A stretch of 64,000 bases of DNA. Origin: Henckelia pumila (lineage: Eukaryota; Streptophyta; Magnoliopsida; Lamiales; Gesneriaceae). The position numbers were made by a program, and so were the translations under genes. The stretch spans positions 141,491,402 to 141,555,401 of the forward strand of contig NC_133122.1 of NCBI RefSeq assembly GCF_033568475.1, given 5' to 3'. Each line of letters begins with the position of its first letter. Within the stretch, counting starts at the first letter, position 1. The notes under the pieces were generated by a model, which did not search any database, was not told the DNA's origin, and saw only the letters and a program-made list of their open reading frames with translations. This document shows, one piece after another, positions 46,752 to 59,043 of the stretch.

Positions 46752-47816
46752 GCTCTGTTTGGTTCGATAGATATGATAATGTATGGATAAAGTAAATTGG
46801 GAATATAGAAGAAATTGGATAGGATTGAAATAAATAATGATATGTTTGATTTGAATGATTAATATCGGGATTGAAATAATGATAAATTAAAAAATTACTT
46901 TTTTACCCTTATCATTATAAATAAAAATTAAATATTATATTAATTATTAAATTTTCATTAATTTTAAATTCAAACAAAAAAATAACTAAAAATATTAATA
47001 AAAATATATAAAATAATAAATTTAATAATATTATAAATATGAATTTATTTTTATAATTAAAATATTAATAAATAATTTAAATATTAATTTTAAATAAAAA
47101 TTATTCATAATTACAATATTACTGTTAAATAATTAATATATTAATAATTAATTATAATTAAAATATGGTGAGTAGTTATAAAACTAATCATTAAATTCTT
47201 TATATTATAAATTATATTTATTTATTATTATATTAATGATTACATTTTCACTATTTTCAAACTAAAATATTAATTAAAATATAGAAAATCATTAAATTTA
47301 ATAATAATATAAATATGTATTTTTCGGGAAATAGTAATAATAATCTGAATATTAATTTTAACGTTAAATAAAGGTTGTAACATTATTAATTATTAATATG
47401 TCACTAATTTTAATTTCCAAACCACATAAAATAACTAAAAATATTAATTAAATATAAAAAATAATTAAATTTAATAATAATATAAAAATGATTTTATTTA
47501 TAATTAAATTATATTATTATTAAAACAGTAATAATAATTTGAATATTAATTTTAATGTTAAATAAAAGTTATAGCAATTATAATGTTACTATTAATTATT
47601 TTAAATTGTAGGGTATTATTGAAAAAAAAAATTGTCAAGTCTTATCCTTGCTTCCCCCAAGGTATTATTTAACCACCATAACAAGAATAATAGTGTCTAC
47701 AGTGCGGGCCGAGGGCGAGCTCAATGAGCTTATCAAAATATTTATCCGGCATACTAAACACATGATAAGAGAGGGATTAAAAATAATCCTCTCTTATCAT
47801 GCATACCAAACAATGT
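46752..47816. mobile_element. AT-rich MITE-like insertion (about 1.07 kb) inside the LINE RNase H scrap
   Basis: The left end GGCTCTGTTTGGTTCGATAG resembles, inverted, the right end text ACCAAACAATG. TTA flanks both sides (46749-46751 and about 47817-47819). Removing it brings the two RNase H pieces together at the expected residue, with one base slip in an A run. The interior is extremely AT-rich and non-coding. Exact ends are uncertain by a few bases. Confidence 0.6.
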
Positions 47817-48020
47817 TAAGGCTAGAGATACAATCAGTGATCACATCCTTGAGATATGTATTATCCATTAAACGACATCTGATTGCTCGAATTACTACCA
47901 ACGCCTCCGACTCAAGGACAACACGAATATTCTGGAAATATTTCTTGATCCGGCTGAGCGCTTCTCTAAAACTCAGAGCCTCGGCCATTACCGCTTGAGA
48001 GTGGTAGACAAGCTTCACAA
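47817..48020 (-). pseudogene. LINE RNase H scrap, upstream part
   Basis: Minus-strand frame VKLVYHSQAVMAEALSFREA then ALSRIKKYFQNIRVVLESEA, VVIRAI, LKDVITDCISSL. It holds the second and third acidic positions of plant LINE RNase H (AEALSFREAL, VLESEALVV; the third is E where D is usual). The first strand with its Asp is missing. Confidence 0.8.
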
Positions 48021-48336
48021 CCTAATTAAAGTTTAGTAATACGAGGCCTAAGAAAGCAAGTAAACATGAGATTGATAAGATTAGTAATATAATCTTATGC
48101 TTATCATATCAAGTAAACTCAATCTAAAAGTTTTAAATATTCAACCTACACACAAAAATCATACCAAGTATAATATATATTTTTTTATTACTCTACATTA
48201 TATTTCTATATCAATCATTATTTTTATTATTTATGTACTAATCATTCAATAATCTTAACCTCCAAACTATAAGATTGCATGGTTCAAATTATGATTATTG
48301 TTTTTTATCACGTAGACTATATTTTTAGTTCATTTA
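48021..48336. other. AT-rich interval between the LINE scrap and the next MITE
   Basis: Nothing recognised beyond AT-rich DNA. Confidence 0.5.
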
Positions 48337-48724
48337 GGCACCGTTTGGTTTGAGTTATGATATAACTAATATATAGATGAGTAATATGTTGTAATAAAAA
48401 ATAAATAAGAAATGATAGTTAAAATAGTATTGGATTTGATTGATAGATTATATTATATTTGATTTGATTGATTAAATTTTATATAAAAATGTTAAATGAC
48501 TATTTTGTCATTTTAACAATAAATAAAATAAAATTTATATAATTTATAAGGGGTAATATAGTAATTTAAATTTAATAATTTGATTGATGTGAGATAAATA
48601 ATTAATGATTTGATTGATGTAAAATAAATAGTTAATATATACATAAATAATATGATGAGAAGAACGTGGGATGAGATGGGATGAGTTATACATATATTAG
48701 TAATATGGTGAACAGAACGGTGCC
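48337..48724. mobile_element. MITE (388 bp) with GGCACCGTT termini
   Basis: GGCACCGTT at 48337-48345 is inverted as AACGGTGCC at 48716-48724, and imperfect inverted similarity extends further in (ACTAATATAT on both arms). TTA lies left and TAA right, consistent with a TA or TWA target. The interior (TTGATTTGATTGATAGATTA and TAATATAGTAATTTAAATTT) is shared with the element at 49206. Confidence 0.78.
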
Positions 48725-49205
48725 TAATATTATTAGATCAACTTATTTTTTTTGTTATATTTTATTTCTAATTCATCATTTGTTTGCAAGCATTTGTATT
48801 ACTATTTTTCATATAAAAAACCGCATTATCGCTCGAAACCATACATTATTTTCACATAAAAATTGCTATTAAAAAATATTTTTCAAACCAAACTGTAGAT
48901 AACAATTATGTTAGAATTTAGTGAGAAAACAGACTAAACAACATTGTGATTACCCCTATGTTTTCATGGATTGGGTGACTGAGTCAAGAAGGAGGTTTGT
49001 TTCATAAAACTAACCCTTCAAACGATCTCACGAAAGTTTTTTATTTATTAGTTTTATACTTATCAATGAGATTACCTAATATGATTTTTTATGTTGTTAT
49101 AATTTGAACTGCGTCATCGATAAATTGAAATAAATTTCGAAATGAAAAAATATTATGTGATATTATTATTCTAATCTCTACCGACTAGTCGACTACTATA
49201 TATAT

Positions 49206-49575
49206 GGTACCGTTTGGTTCGAGGATATGATATATAATACTTGGATAAGTAATACAATGTAATATAAAATAAATAAAAATAATATTTAATATAGTATTTG
49301 ATTTGATTGATAGATTATATATAGTTTATGTGATTTAATTGATTGAATTTTATATAAAAATGATAAATTATTATTTTGCCCTTTTTAAAAATAAATAAAA
49401 TATGAATAATATTATTTATAAGGGTAATATAGTAATTTAAATTTAATGATTTGATTGATATAAAATAAATTATTAATGATTTGATTGATATAAAATAAAT
49501 AATTAATAGATGGATAAATAGTATGACGAGAAGAACGAAGGATTAGATAGAATACCAAAAAAGCCCTATCAAAAA
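49206..49575. mobile_element. Second, diverged copy of the 48337 MITE family
   Basis: Begins GGTACCGTTTGGTTCGAGGA and shares internal blocks (GATTTGATTGATAGATTATA, GGTAATATAGTAATTTAAAT) with the 48337 element in the same order. The right end is degraded, so the limit is approximate. Confidence 0.68.
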
Positions 49576-49908
49576 TATTACATGCATTTGATTATAAATG
49601 TGAGCCTATCGATCTGTGTTTCAAATATATATTCGTGAGACCGTATACTTCTTATATAATAGTTAAATATCTTGAAAGGATAGAGCAGTAAATATCTTGA
49701 AACTCAAACTAAGATGCTCTAACGATAAAAATCCCAAATATGGTCCTTTTCATCACGCCCATCATCACCGCAATAGGTTAAATATAAAATGGTCCCAAAT
49801 CTTTGGTTTTAGATTCACTGTACTAGAACGAGCCAAAAGTAATAACTAAGGAAGGAGCACCAAAGTTTGATAAGAGAGAACGTTGTGTATTATGATTTTG
49901 AATGATAG

Positions 49909-49952
<44 letters not shown>

Positions 49953-51568
49953 TTTCGAATTGTTAAACCATGAAAACTTGTGTTCAAGAAAAAAAAATTA
50001 GTTTTGTTCAATCTACGCGTCCTAATTTTTGAATTCAGTTTGATTTCAAAGTAAACAAGATTCGTACGCTTTGGAGATAGAGATTAATATGATATTGCTT
50101 GGTTCCGGACGACGAAGATTAAATAAAAATTAATAATCAACAGACAAACGTATTGTGTGCGTGATGTAATTTTTTGTTTTTAGAAAAGCGATTTTCGTAA
50201 CTTACATACAATGGTTTACAACTATATTAGTCAAAGAATAAGTTTTATCCATCATCAAAATTGTCAGTTTCTATATATTTTTGTTGATATTTGCATTAGT
50301 TTAGTTAAGAAAAAGAGGATTATAAATATAATTTTAGTTTGATGTTACATTTACGGACCAAATCAGTTACTACACACGACTCAAATTTAATAAATTGTAT
50401 ACTTCAATAAGCTTCCCCTTATCATCCTATCGATCGAATCAAATAGCGTCTTGGACACATTTATTTTGAAGATTTATCTGTGAATAAATCGAGTCAGCCC
50501 ATGATCAATTCTCTCAAAGTCAAAATGGAATTATTCTTTAATTAACAGCCCACAACTGATGTAATTAAATTATGTTATAAATTTAAATCTGTAATAAAGT
50601 CCAAAACTAAATAAATCGAAATGAAATTTGAGCCACTAATATATATTGCTTGCTTCAAATTCTAACCATATCTTTGAACACAAATGGTCTACGTGCCAAT
50701 TGTAATACCATTTCTTTGAACACAAATGGTCTAATGTGTCCCTTGCACCATAAAATCTTGGGTTCGAATTAAATAATTCGAAAGTTTATATTTAAATAGT
50801 AAACCACCCACGTCATTGTATTCCTTTTTTTTTTTAGGAAAAAATAAAACAAAAACAGAAGGCTAACGTATGGTTGCCACTTGCCAAAGGCCACACATAA
50901 TGCCCATAACACACCAAAACTTTCATCGGCTAATTACATCCAAAACAAATAGAAAATTCACCCACCAATAGAAGCAGCCCACCTCAGCACCAGAATCCCC
51001 CTGACCAACCATTCCGTGACATGTCAGCAGATAAGAAAATATTTTAATAATGTAATAATAACAATGGGGTAGCATGCTTAAGATAGAAAGTACAAATTTT
51101 ATCAAGAAATCCATGCATGTCGATTATTGGGATTGCATTACATTTATTACAGATAGAGGCAAGGAGAGTCGAGCCTAATTAGGGTTGTCAGCTGAAGTGC
51201 AAAATTATTTCGAAAGTTTTATACTATATAACATTTAATAAAGTTATAAGTTTTTTTTCCCACTTTTATATTTAATATTAATTATAATTCATGACATTTA
51301 TTCAAATACTTGTTGAAATTGAAACAATTACATGTATTACACACCTTCTGATTTATTACCGGATATATATAAAATATAATATATTGATTTGTAATTTTAT
51401 ATTTTTTTATAACTTGAGTCAAATATTGAGCCAGAGAAAGACACATGTCCATTCGAGCAGTACCAGATTGGGGATCCAACCTAATCATGATTACTTGAGA
51501 TTGGTCGATCGATCTATATCTATATTGAAAGGTACAAAATTGACCTCCGTAACAAGGGAAGTGCTATG
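49576..51568. other. AT-rich intergenic region
   Basis: No supported gene. A TA run lies at about 49910-49948. The phrase TTTGAACACAAATGGTCTA occurs twice near 50674 and 50715. Confidence 0.5.
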
Positions 51569-51717
51569 ATCCACCGGGTGAATTTCACCCGGTGGATTTG
51601 GGCCGTTCATGGGGGCCGGGCTCCATGAATAAGAGTTCGGGCCCCACATAATTATGTGAAGCTCGGACTGTTTGGACGGCAGATGCTGCACCGGGTGAAT
51701 TTCATCCGATGCAGCAT
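51569..51717. repeat. Pair of related palindromes about 110 bp apart
   Basis: The left one (51569-51597) pairs ATCCACCGGGTGAA with TTCACCCGGTGGAT. The right one (51683-51717) pairs ATGCTGCACCGGGTGAA with TTCATCCGATGCAGCAT with two mismatches. Both share CACCGGGTGAATTTCA. They may be the ends of a small non-autonomous element. Confidence 0.8.
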
Positions 51718-52765
51718 AGAATAAGCCCTGAAACAATGCCATGAAATTTTTTATGTAATTTTTTATTTTAAAAATATTATTTTTCCTGTGAGTCTTGCTA
51801 AAGTTTATATATTATTTTGTTATGAATAACGTTCTGGTAAAAGTGCAAGGACAGGTAGAAAGAGAGGAAATCTGTCCCCATGCATTACCATACGAGTCTG
51901 CACAACCCAAGAATTGTCCTTTCCTCTGTTCTCAACTCCATCTCCACCGTCCATTCCATTTTTATAGCCACGAAATCTACTGTCAAAAAGACTCAAAAAC
52001 ACTGTGTATCAGCAATATAATCCTAGCCCTTCATTCCTCCTCTCCCGTGACTCCTTACTGTACCCAGCATACTGTCTCCATGAATTCTTTCCTTTTTTGC
52101 TGTTAATTAATAACCATTTAAGATATTACGGTTTCCAAGAGATATATATAACTTTGGGATCTGGGATTTTTTTTTCTTTGAGTCGTTGGTATTTCCGATA
52201 TGGATCGAATGTACTTTGGTTCTTGAATTCTTGCTGAGAGAGAGCGTATCTTTTGTGGGATGTTTGTTTGGATGATTTTATTTTTTGCACGAGAAAGACA
52301 CTATCTTTGATGTTTCGATGATTTCATAAGTTGTTTTTTTTTAGCTTTCTGATGTCCAAACGCTGATTCTGTTTCCTCATTTTTTGTCTTCCTTTTCTGG
52401 GTTTTTGAAGGGTTCTTGATAGTTTCGCATAGCATAATATATTGCTAAAGTTTTTGGCTTTTTCCACTTTTTTTCTTTTAAAAAAATTCCCTTTTGGTTT
52501 TTGGGTCATTCGCCGAATAAAGTAGTCTCCAGGGTCCAAGGTTCTTGGATTTTCCCCCTTCCGAGGACTTGTTCCATCTCTTCAAACTCCATTAGGCTCA
52601 AAGTTTCTGACCAAAATTTGAAAATTCCGTATCTGAAATCCTCTGTTTTGGCAGGCTTCAATCCATAAATCAGAGAAGCAAATCCAGTTCTTGGATTGAA
52701 ATTTCATCGAATTATTCACTTCTTCGTTCTGATTTTTGTTTCATCTTTGTCTCAGTTTGCTTGAA
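51718..52765. other. Upstream region and probable 5' UTR of CIA2
   Basis: No gene of its own. Pyrimidine-rich text from about 51900 suggests a leader or 5' UTR, possibly with an intron, but no transcription start can be fixed. Confidence 0.4.
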
Positions 52766-55279
52766 ATGTCTTCTTGTTTAAGTGGAGGTGGCAGAGCCTA
52801 CAGATTAGACCTTGAAATGATAAAATCCCCCACAACTTCTTGGATTTCGAATTCATCTTCTCCATCTTCGAGTCTCTCAGAATCCACCAATTCCCCGCTC
52901 GCAATCTCAACAAGAAAGCCAAGAACCCCAAGAAAAAGGCCTAACCAAACTTATAACGAAGCAGCATCCATTCTTTCCACAGCTCATCCAAATATCTTCC
53001 CCAGCAAACACCTGAAAAATCCTTGCAAACTCGCAAAGTCATCGTTTGAAATCAAGAATCATTTCTTGTTGGAGCCATCGGTGCTTCTGATACGGCCTTT
53101 CCAAGTCATCGATAGCTCCGGATTCCTGCTACCGATTTTCGAAAGGCCTCGGTTCCTTACTTGGCCTAGAAGTTGTGAAAAGTCATGCCAAAGCCCGGGG
53201 GAGATTGATTCCGAGAGGAGTTCTCTAGAAATGTGCGATGATTCTCACCAAGATTTCGATGCCGAATCGATTTTGGATGAGGATGTTGAAGAAGGGATTG
53301 ATAGTATAATGGGAAACTTGGACATGATGAAGGAATCAGCCACCGATGCTGATCATGATAAAACTATGCCGATGAATACATTTTGCTATGGTTATCCAAT
53401 CGGTCTAGGATTTGATTACGGATTTGGGGTGAGAAGGGAATCGAGAGCAGTGAGAAATGTTGATGAAGAGGATGACTGGTGGAGATTTCCTAGTGTTCTT
53501 GATATCGATTCAAAAACGGCCAAAAATCGGATAGAAAAGAAGAAGAAGGTGGAAATCAAGAATGTAGTATCATCCAAGGAGAATGCAGCATCGAACATGG
53601 TACCAAACCAAGAAAATTCCACTTGTGAAACAGCTCAGGGGGGGTCCATTCCTCCGTCAAATGCAAGGCTATTCTTGAAACTGAACTACGACGGCGTATT
53701 GGACGCTTGGTCCGATAAGGATTCGCCGTTTTCCGATGATTCTCCGGTCTCCAATGCTGTCGGAAATGATGTCCAAGTACGTAAGTTCTTTTAGTCTTTT
53801 GATTTAGCCTTTGAAGGGAGTTGAACTTAGTTTCTGTTATTTTAGTTCTTTTTTTCATTTTCTTTAATAAAAAAAAAACAAAGGAAAAGAAAGTTGTTCT
53901 CTTTTAAAATTACATGTCAAAATTCGTACGAATAGGTTGGTTACAGATTATAGTTTATGGCGCATCTCATTAAATTGTAACCAATTATAGTATTATAAGT
54001 TGTGGTTTCCATTTTTGTGTGTGTCAAATTCATTCATATATTCTATGTATAATTAAACAATCACAATAGTTTTAATAGGGATATTTCTTTTTGGAAACGA
54101 GGTTTTGCTTAATGCTCCATTTTTCATTTTTTTCAAGAATTTCTTCAAAAGAATATTTGGGTTTCGGAATTTACTTAGATCTTGAACTCGAGATCTATTC
54201 CATTTTTAAAACACATAAGTTATACCATCACTAAACTAAGAGTTCTATGCAAAATATTGAAATCATATCGTAGCAAAAGAGTATACATTTACATTCCATA
54301 TTGCCGTACGCACCCCAGGTGTGGTGGAATATTATATTATTATTATTCCATAAAATATATATATAAGATAATAAAATAAAGAAGCCGGTTTAATGGTCAT
54401 AAATATGATATTATTATAGTTTTAAATATATATATATATATGTTATTATTATTGTTCATGAAAAGGCCTATATATTTTGTCTCGACATATTTGTACATAT
54501 TATTTCGTTAATCTTAAATTTTCAAACTACAATGTATCCTTAAATTCCAATTACTAATATTATATTGAAGAGTTATTAATTAAATGGTGATTATTGTGAT
54601 TGGTTGGGTGTAGGTGAGGTTGGCACAGATAGACTTGTTCTCCGAGAACGGAGGAATAAGAGAGGCCAGTGTGCTACGCTACAAAGAAAAGCGACGCTCC
54701 CGCTTTTTCTCTAAGAAAATTAGGTACCAGGTCAGAAAAGTCAACGCAGATCAACGGCCTAGAATTAAGGTATTTTTTAAAAAAAGAAATTGAAAAACCA
54801 TGACCAAATTTTATGAGATATCTCGTCAATTTGTACACGTGAGATGAGTCAGATTCGTATTTTAATATTATCAATTCGTATTTTAATAAAAAATAATATT
54901 TTTATCATAAAAAAATATTTTTTTTTTATGAATCGAGTCTGATCAAATTTAATCTGTGAATCTCATCTAACATTTAAATTCGAGGCGAAATATTGAAATT
55001 TTAAGCTCAACTTGAAATTTCATTCACAATCTTGTACTCCAGAGTCAAGTTATATAATTGATTGTGATTGATGATTGGTGAAAATGAAGATTGAGTCGAG
55101 TGTTGATTGTGCTACTCAATTCTCTCTTTGTACTTTCAAAGAGAATATGTATTTAAACAATGATCACTTAGAATTTAATCGGAGAAGGATTACTTGTATA
55201 TTAATCAGTGTTTTTTTTAATATTGTTTCAGGGACGATTTGTTAGAACGCCGAATTCGCCGGACGACGAGGAGGAATGA
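52766..55279 (+). CDS. CIA2: CCT-domain protein, CIA2-like regulator of chloroplast protein import and translation genes
   Basis: Three exons: 52766-53776 (337 codons), 54614-54769 (52 codons), 55232-55279 (15 codons plus TGA), giving 404 residues. Introns are GT/AG and phase 0. The start at 52766 gives [20 protein letters not shown], matching the family's N-terminus better than a GTG/upstream extension at 52736. Conserved blocks: [20 protein letters not shown] at residues 43-62 continuing [16 protein letters not shown], and [20 protein letters not shown] at about 165-184. Exons 2-3 encode a CCT domain ([20 protein letters not shown], then [20 protein letters not shown]) at about 353-392. Arabidopsis CIA2 (about 435 residues) is a nuclear regulator raising expression of Toc components and plastid ribosomal proteins; this role is inferred by similarity. 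The paralogue CIL is an alternative name. Confidence 0.93.
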
Positions 55280-55633
55280 TAAAACGTCGATTCTAAATTT
55301 TGTTTTTGTGGCTGAAGTTTTGATATATTTTGGTTCATTTTCGTTATGTAGTTACTCTAGATTTGGAGTTGCAAATTTTGAAGAGGTGTAAACAAGTTGA
55401 GAAGCAGCAGAGCATCAGTTGAAGTAATTTTTATATTTCTCCCCAAGGCAATATCATATTTATATATTTTTTATTTAAAAAAAAAAAGAAAGAAAAAAAG
55501 AGAGGAAAAAGGGGGAAAATGATGATTAAATGTTATCTTCCAAAGACTGACGAGGCTAATTTCAGCCCAAATTCTCACAAGATTCGGTGTACGTAAGGAT
55601 TTTTATAATAAGATATTATTTGTTGAGTCGACG
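55280..55633. other. CIA2 3' flank
   Basis: Probably 3' UTR for the first 150 bases or so; an A-rich run at about 55471-55500. No other feature seen. Confidence 0.45.
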
Positions 55634-55742
55634 CTACCCTGCGGGTGACGTGACGGCTCATGATTGGTAAAAATCAATGGGCCCCACGTGAGACCCCACT
55701 ATTTTTGACCAATCATGGGGTTACACGTCACCCGCAGGGTAG
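55634..55742. mobile_element. Hairpin MITE (about 109 bp)
   Basis: CTACCCTGCGGGTGACGTG (55634-55652) is perfectly inverted as CACGTCACCCGCAGGGTAG (55724-55742). The inner arms also pair (TCATGATTGGTAAAAAT with ATTTTTGACCAATCATG, one mismatch and small slips). It is GC-rich at the ends, in contrast to its surroundings. Target duplication not resolved. Confidence 0.82.
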
Positions 55743-56054
55743 TGCCCTGCGGGCGGCATGTACTAAACCGATATTATCGATATATTTATTTTAAAAGTAC
55801 CTTGTGTAATATTAATGATATTTTAGACAATTTTATGTTTTAAAAAATGAGACATAAATGATAAAACCTCCTACTAGAGAGGATTACTGTACTTGAGTTT
55901 TCATAGCAGATGAAATATGTTTGATATTTTTTTTAAAGAATGAAATATGTATCACTGTTAACTTTTTTTATGAGACTTTATATATCATTTAGATTTTTCA
56001 TAGAGAATTAGTGCAATTAATCCCAACAACTTCGTAATTCGATATTTCGATGTG
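55743..56054. other. Interval between hairpin MITE and Copia-2
   Basis: AT-rich, nothing recognised. Confidence 0.5.
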
Positions 56055-57108
56055 TGTTGGAAAATTTAGTTTTGGTATTTACAAAAGAAAGCCAAACTAC
56101 TTGAGCAACTACAAAAGGGCTAAACTGATATTCAGAAAATGATGACGTCACTATGACCTATAGATACAGTTTACGTTGCTAAACTGAATCACTAAACTGA
56201 ACCATTAACGACCGCGCTAAAGGGATACAAAGCAGTTTACCTCGCTAAACTGAATCCATCAATTTACCATTGCCAAACTATTGCTTCAGTTGTCCACAAA
56301 AGTTTACTACCGTGCTATTTTCGGATAAGATCATCCGTACTCTGACATCTCTGCAGAAGGTAGTGCCGCGATACTAAGGGAATGTCGGCTCCAGAAATCG
56401 TTGATGATAGTGACAAATCCAACGGGAATAATTCAAATCTTATCAGAAGGACAATTCAAACTTATGACCGTTGGCAATCCAAAGGATATAAATAGAGATC
56501 TTGATCAACATCAGGAGGGTCTTTTCACGCACTGAAAACTCTGTCATTCTTAGGAGAACACGAAAAGATCTTTACGATCAAGATTCGATCAAGGAACTCG
56601 AAGCACAAACGTTCAAAAGCATTATTCTGATCATTGAAGGGTCGATCTTTGTGCTAAGAATTTCGAGTTATATTTACTCTATTGTTATATCAGTCTAGGA
56701 CTGAAACTAAGGTGTTATACTAGGAGTTCTTGTTTAAAAAGTGTTTAAGTCCTAAACTGGATTGGGTTTGTGCAAATTACTTGTATAAATCAAAGTCTTC
56801 TAGTGAAATCCTTCCGAGGTGGAAGAAGGGGTGACGTATGAGTATCTCCGAACATCCATAAACAACTACTCGTGTCATTTTCAGTTTACTCACCATTTAC
56901 CATACGCCCTAAACAGATATTCACTCAGTGTTTTTAAATCTGCAGCTTGACATATTTCCGCACATATTTTGTTTGTCAAACTGCATCCGACACTAAGATA
57001 AGCCTCGAACTCATTCCTTAAACCGATTGAGTTCAATATTTCCTACTAAACTGTTTGAAAGTATATTCACCCCCCCCCCCCCCTCTAGACTTTCAACCGA
57101 TCCTAACA
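56055..57108 (+). repeat. Copia-2 5' LTR
   Basis: About 1.05 kb, from TGTTGGAAAATTTAG to CCGATCCTAACA, TG...CA ends. TATAAATA at 56487-56494 is a plausible promoter. A run of 14 C at 57070-57083 lies near its end. The left boundary could also be 56051 or 56053. Confidence 0.8.
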
Positions 57109-57110
57109 AG

Positions 57111-57121
57111 TGGTATCAGAG
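57111..57121 (+). other. Copia-2 primer binding site
   Basis: TGGTATCAGAG two bases after the LTR end, initiator tRNA-Met type. Confidence 0.9.
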
Positions 57122-57156
57122 AGGTTATTATCTTGCTCTTAAAGCACTGAACCAAA

Positions 57157-59011
57157 ATGACTTCATTCAGCAAAATTCCTATGTTCTCAAAGGAATACTT
57201 TGATGACTGGAAGATTCGTATGCAAGCACACCTATCAGCACTAAACGATGACATGTGGTTTGTCATCACTGATGGACCTCTTGCGATCACCAAGGTCAAT
57301 ACTGCTATAGCTCTTTCTGGAGGTGGTCCACAGTACATTGAGAAACCATGAATTGAATGGACTGCTGAAGACAAAAAGAAGGCAAATCTTGATAATGTGA
57401 CTAAAGATATCTTGTACAAAACGCTTGACAAGAACACCTTTAGCAAAATCAAGACATGCAAAATTGGAAAGGAAATTTGGGAGAAACTGATCCAACTCTG
57501 TGAAGGAAATGAACAGACAAAAGAAAATAAACTGTCTGTCGCCACTCAAAAGTTTGACAACATCAAGATGAAACCAGGTGAATCAATGACAGAATTCGAT
57601 GAGAGAGTTAGCAGCATTGTTATTGAGCTTAATGGATTGGAAAAAACATATTCCAACAGGGAAGTCATTCTCAAAGTAATTCGAGGTCTTATTCGAGTTA
57701 CAGACTCGAGAAGAAGATCAGTCTACCTCACAATTGACCAAGGCCTTGACTGCAGTAAAAATAGAATCACCAGCTAAATCAGAAAAATCAGCAGAACAAC
57801 TAAGCAGTGATGTCATGTCTTTGTTTGTGAAGAAGTTTGGCAAATTCATCAGAAGAAACCAAGAAGGATCCCACAGAAGAAATTTCCAAAAGAAAGAGAC
57901 AGTCGAAGAACCAAGAAGTTGCTTCAACTGTGGGAAAATAGGATATTTCATTGCTGATTGTCCCAAACCAAAGAACTTTGACAAAAGGAAAAGTTCAAGG
58001 AATGACAGACACACCTCAAGACAGAAACATGAAGCATTGGTTGCAAAGGACAACAAAACCAAGTGGGCAGAAACAGATAGTGATTCAGAGGAATCAAATT
58101 GCTCATCCAGTTCCAGTGATGATGAAGAAGAGGTCAAGTGTCTTATGGCAAATGATCGTGAGCTTCCATCCACTAGTGAACATGTATTTGATTTCAGCTC
58201 TGAGAAATTTACCAGAGAGGAACTGATCAAAGCTCTTCATGATATGGCAAATGAGTATCATCAACTGTCCTTAGCATTCGATGAAGTCAGAGCCAAGCAA
58301 AAGGATCTGCAAAATACCTCAACTGAACTCTCCTGGGAACAATCAGTTGAGATAAACTGTCTTGAAACAGAGATTGCTGTGCTCCGAACTGAGAATGAAC
58401 AACTCAAGATCGATATCATGAATCTTACAACAGAAAAACATAACATGGATGAATTAGTAAGATTATGGAATAAATCTTCGAGCCTGTTGACAGAAATGAA
58501 TGATTCACAAAGACCTCTCCATGACAAAACTGGTCTTGGATATGGTAAGACGGTGGAAACTGGTGAATCAAGTACTCTACCAAAACTGAACATGTGCAAA
58601 GGAAAATACATAAACTTTGTACGAGCAGTTAGGAAAAATGAAAATGAAAAACCTATCCTGATGACTTGGCAGCAAATAAAGCAGATGAACAGAAAAAGAT
58701 TTGGTATTGGCTTCAATCCTCATGAAACTAAGGTAGAGATTGCTAAAAGTCCTAAACGGACTAATGCATACCGACATAATCCCATGAGAGGAAATATAAG
58801 TCAATACCATAATCAACGTCCAGTTCAAAAGAGATATAGACACTTCAAAGATACTGAAAAAGGAAAACAACATATAGTTTCACAAGCACATCACACTCCA
58901 CCATCTAGAGCATCTAATTTAGTACGCACCTATAGGAACACAGAAACTGGTAAACTGGTTAAAGTATTTCAGGTTTGGGTTTCTAAAGGATTAATCCCTC
59001 ATGGACCCAAA
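57157..59011 (+). pseudogene. Copia-2 gag with stop and deletion
   Basis: Starts at ATG 57157 (MTSFSKIPMFSKEYFDDWKI). TGA at 57349 interrupts the frame, probably a mutated CGA. The UBN2-like part continues (CKIGKEIWEKLIQLCEGNEQ) to KVIRGL at about 57690. There a stretch of about 40 codons that related gags have is missing, and the frame changes; FELQTREEDQSTSQLTKAL resumes next. The knuckle reads CFNCGKIGYFIADC at about 57921-57962, with Tyr where the zinc-binding His is expected. A long acidic and coiled-coil-like tail runs to 59011. Confidence 0.9.
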
Positions 59012-59043
59012 TAGATGTGGGTACCAAAAGTTATTCAACCTTG

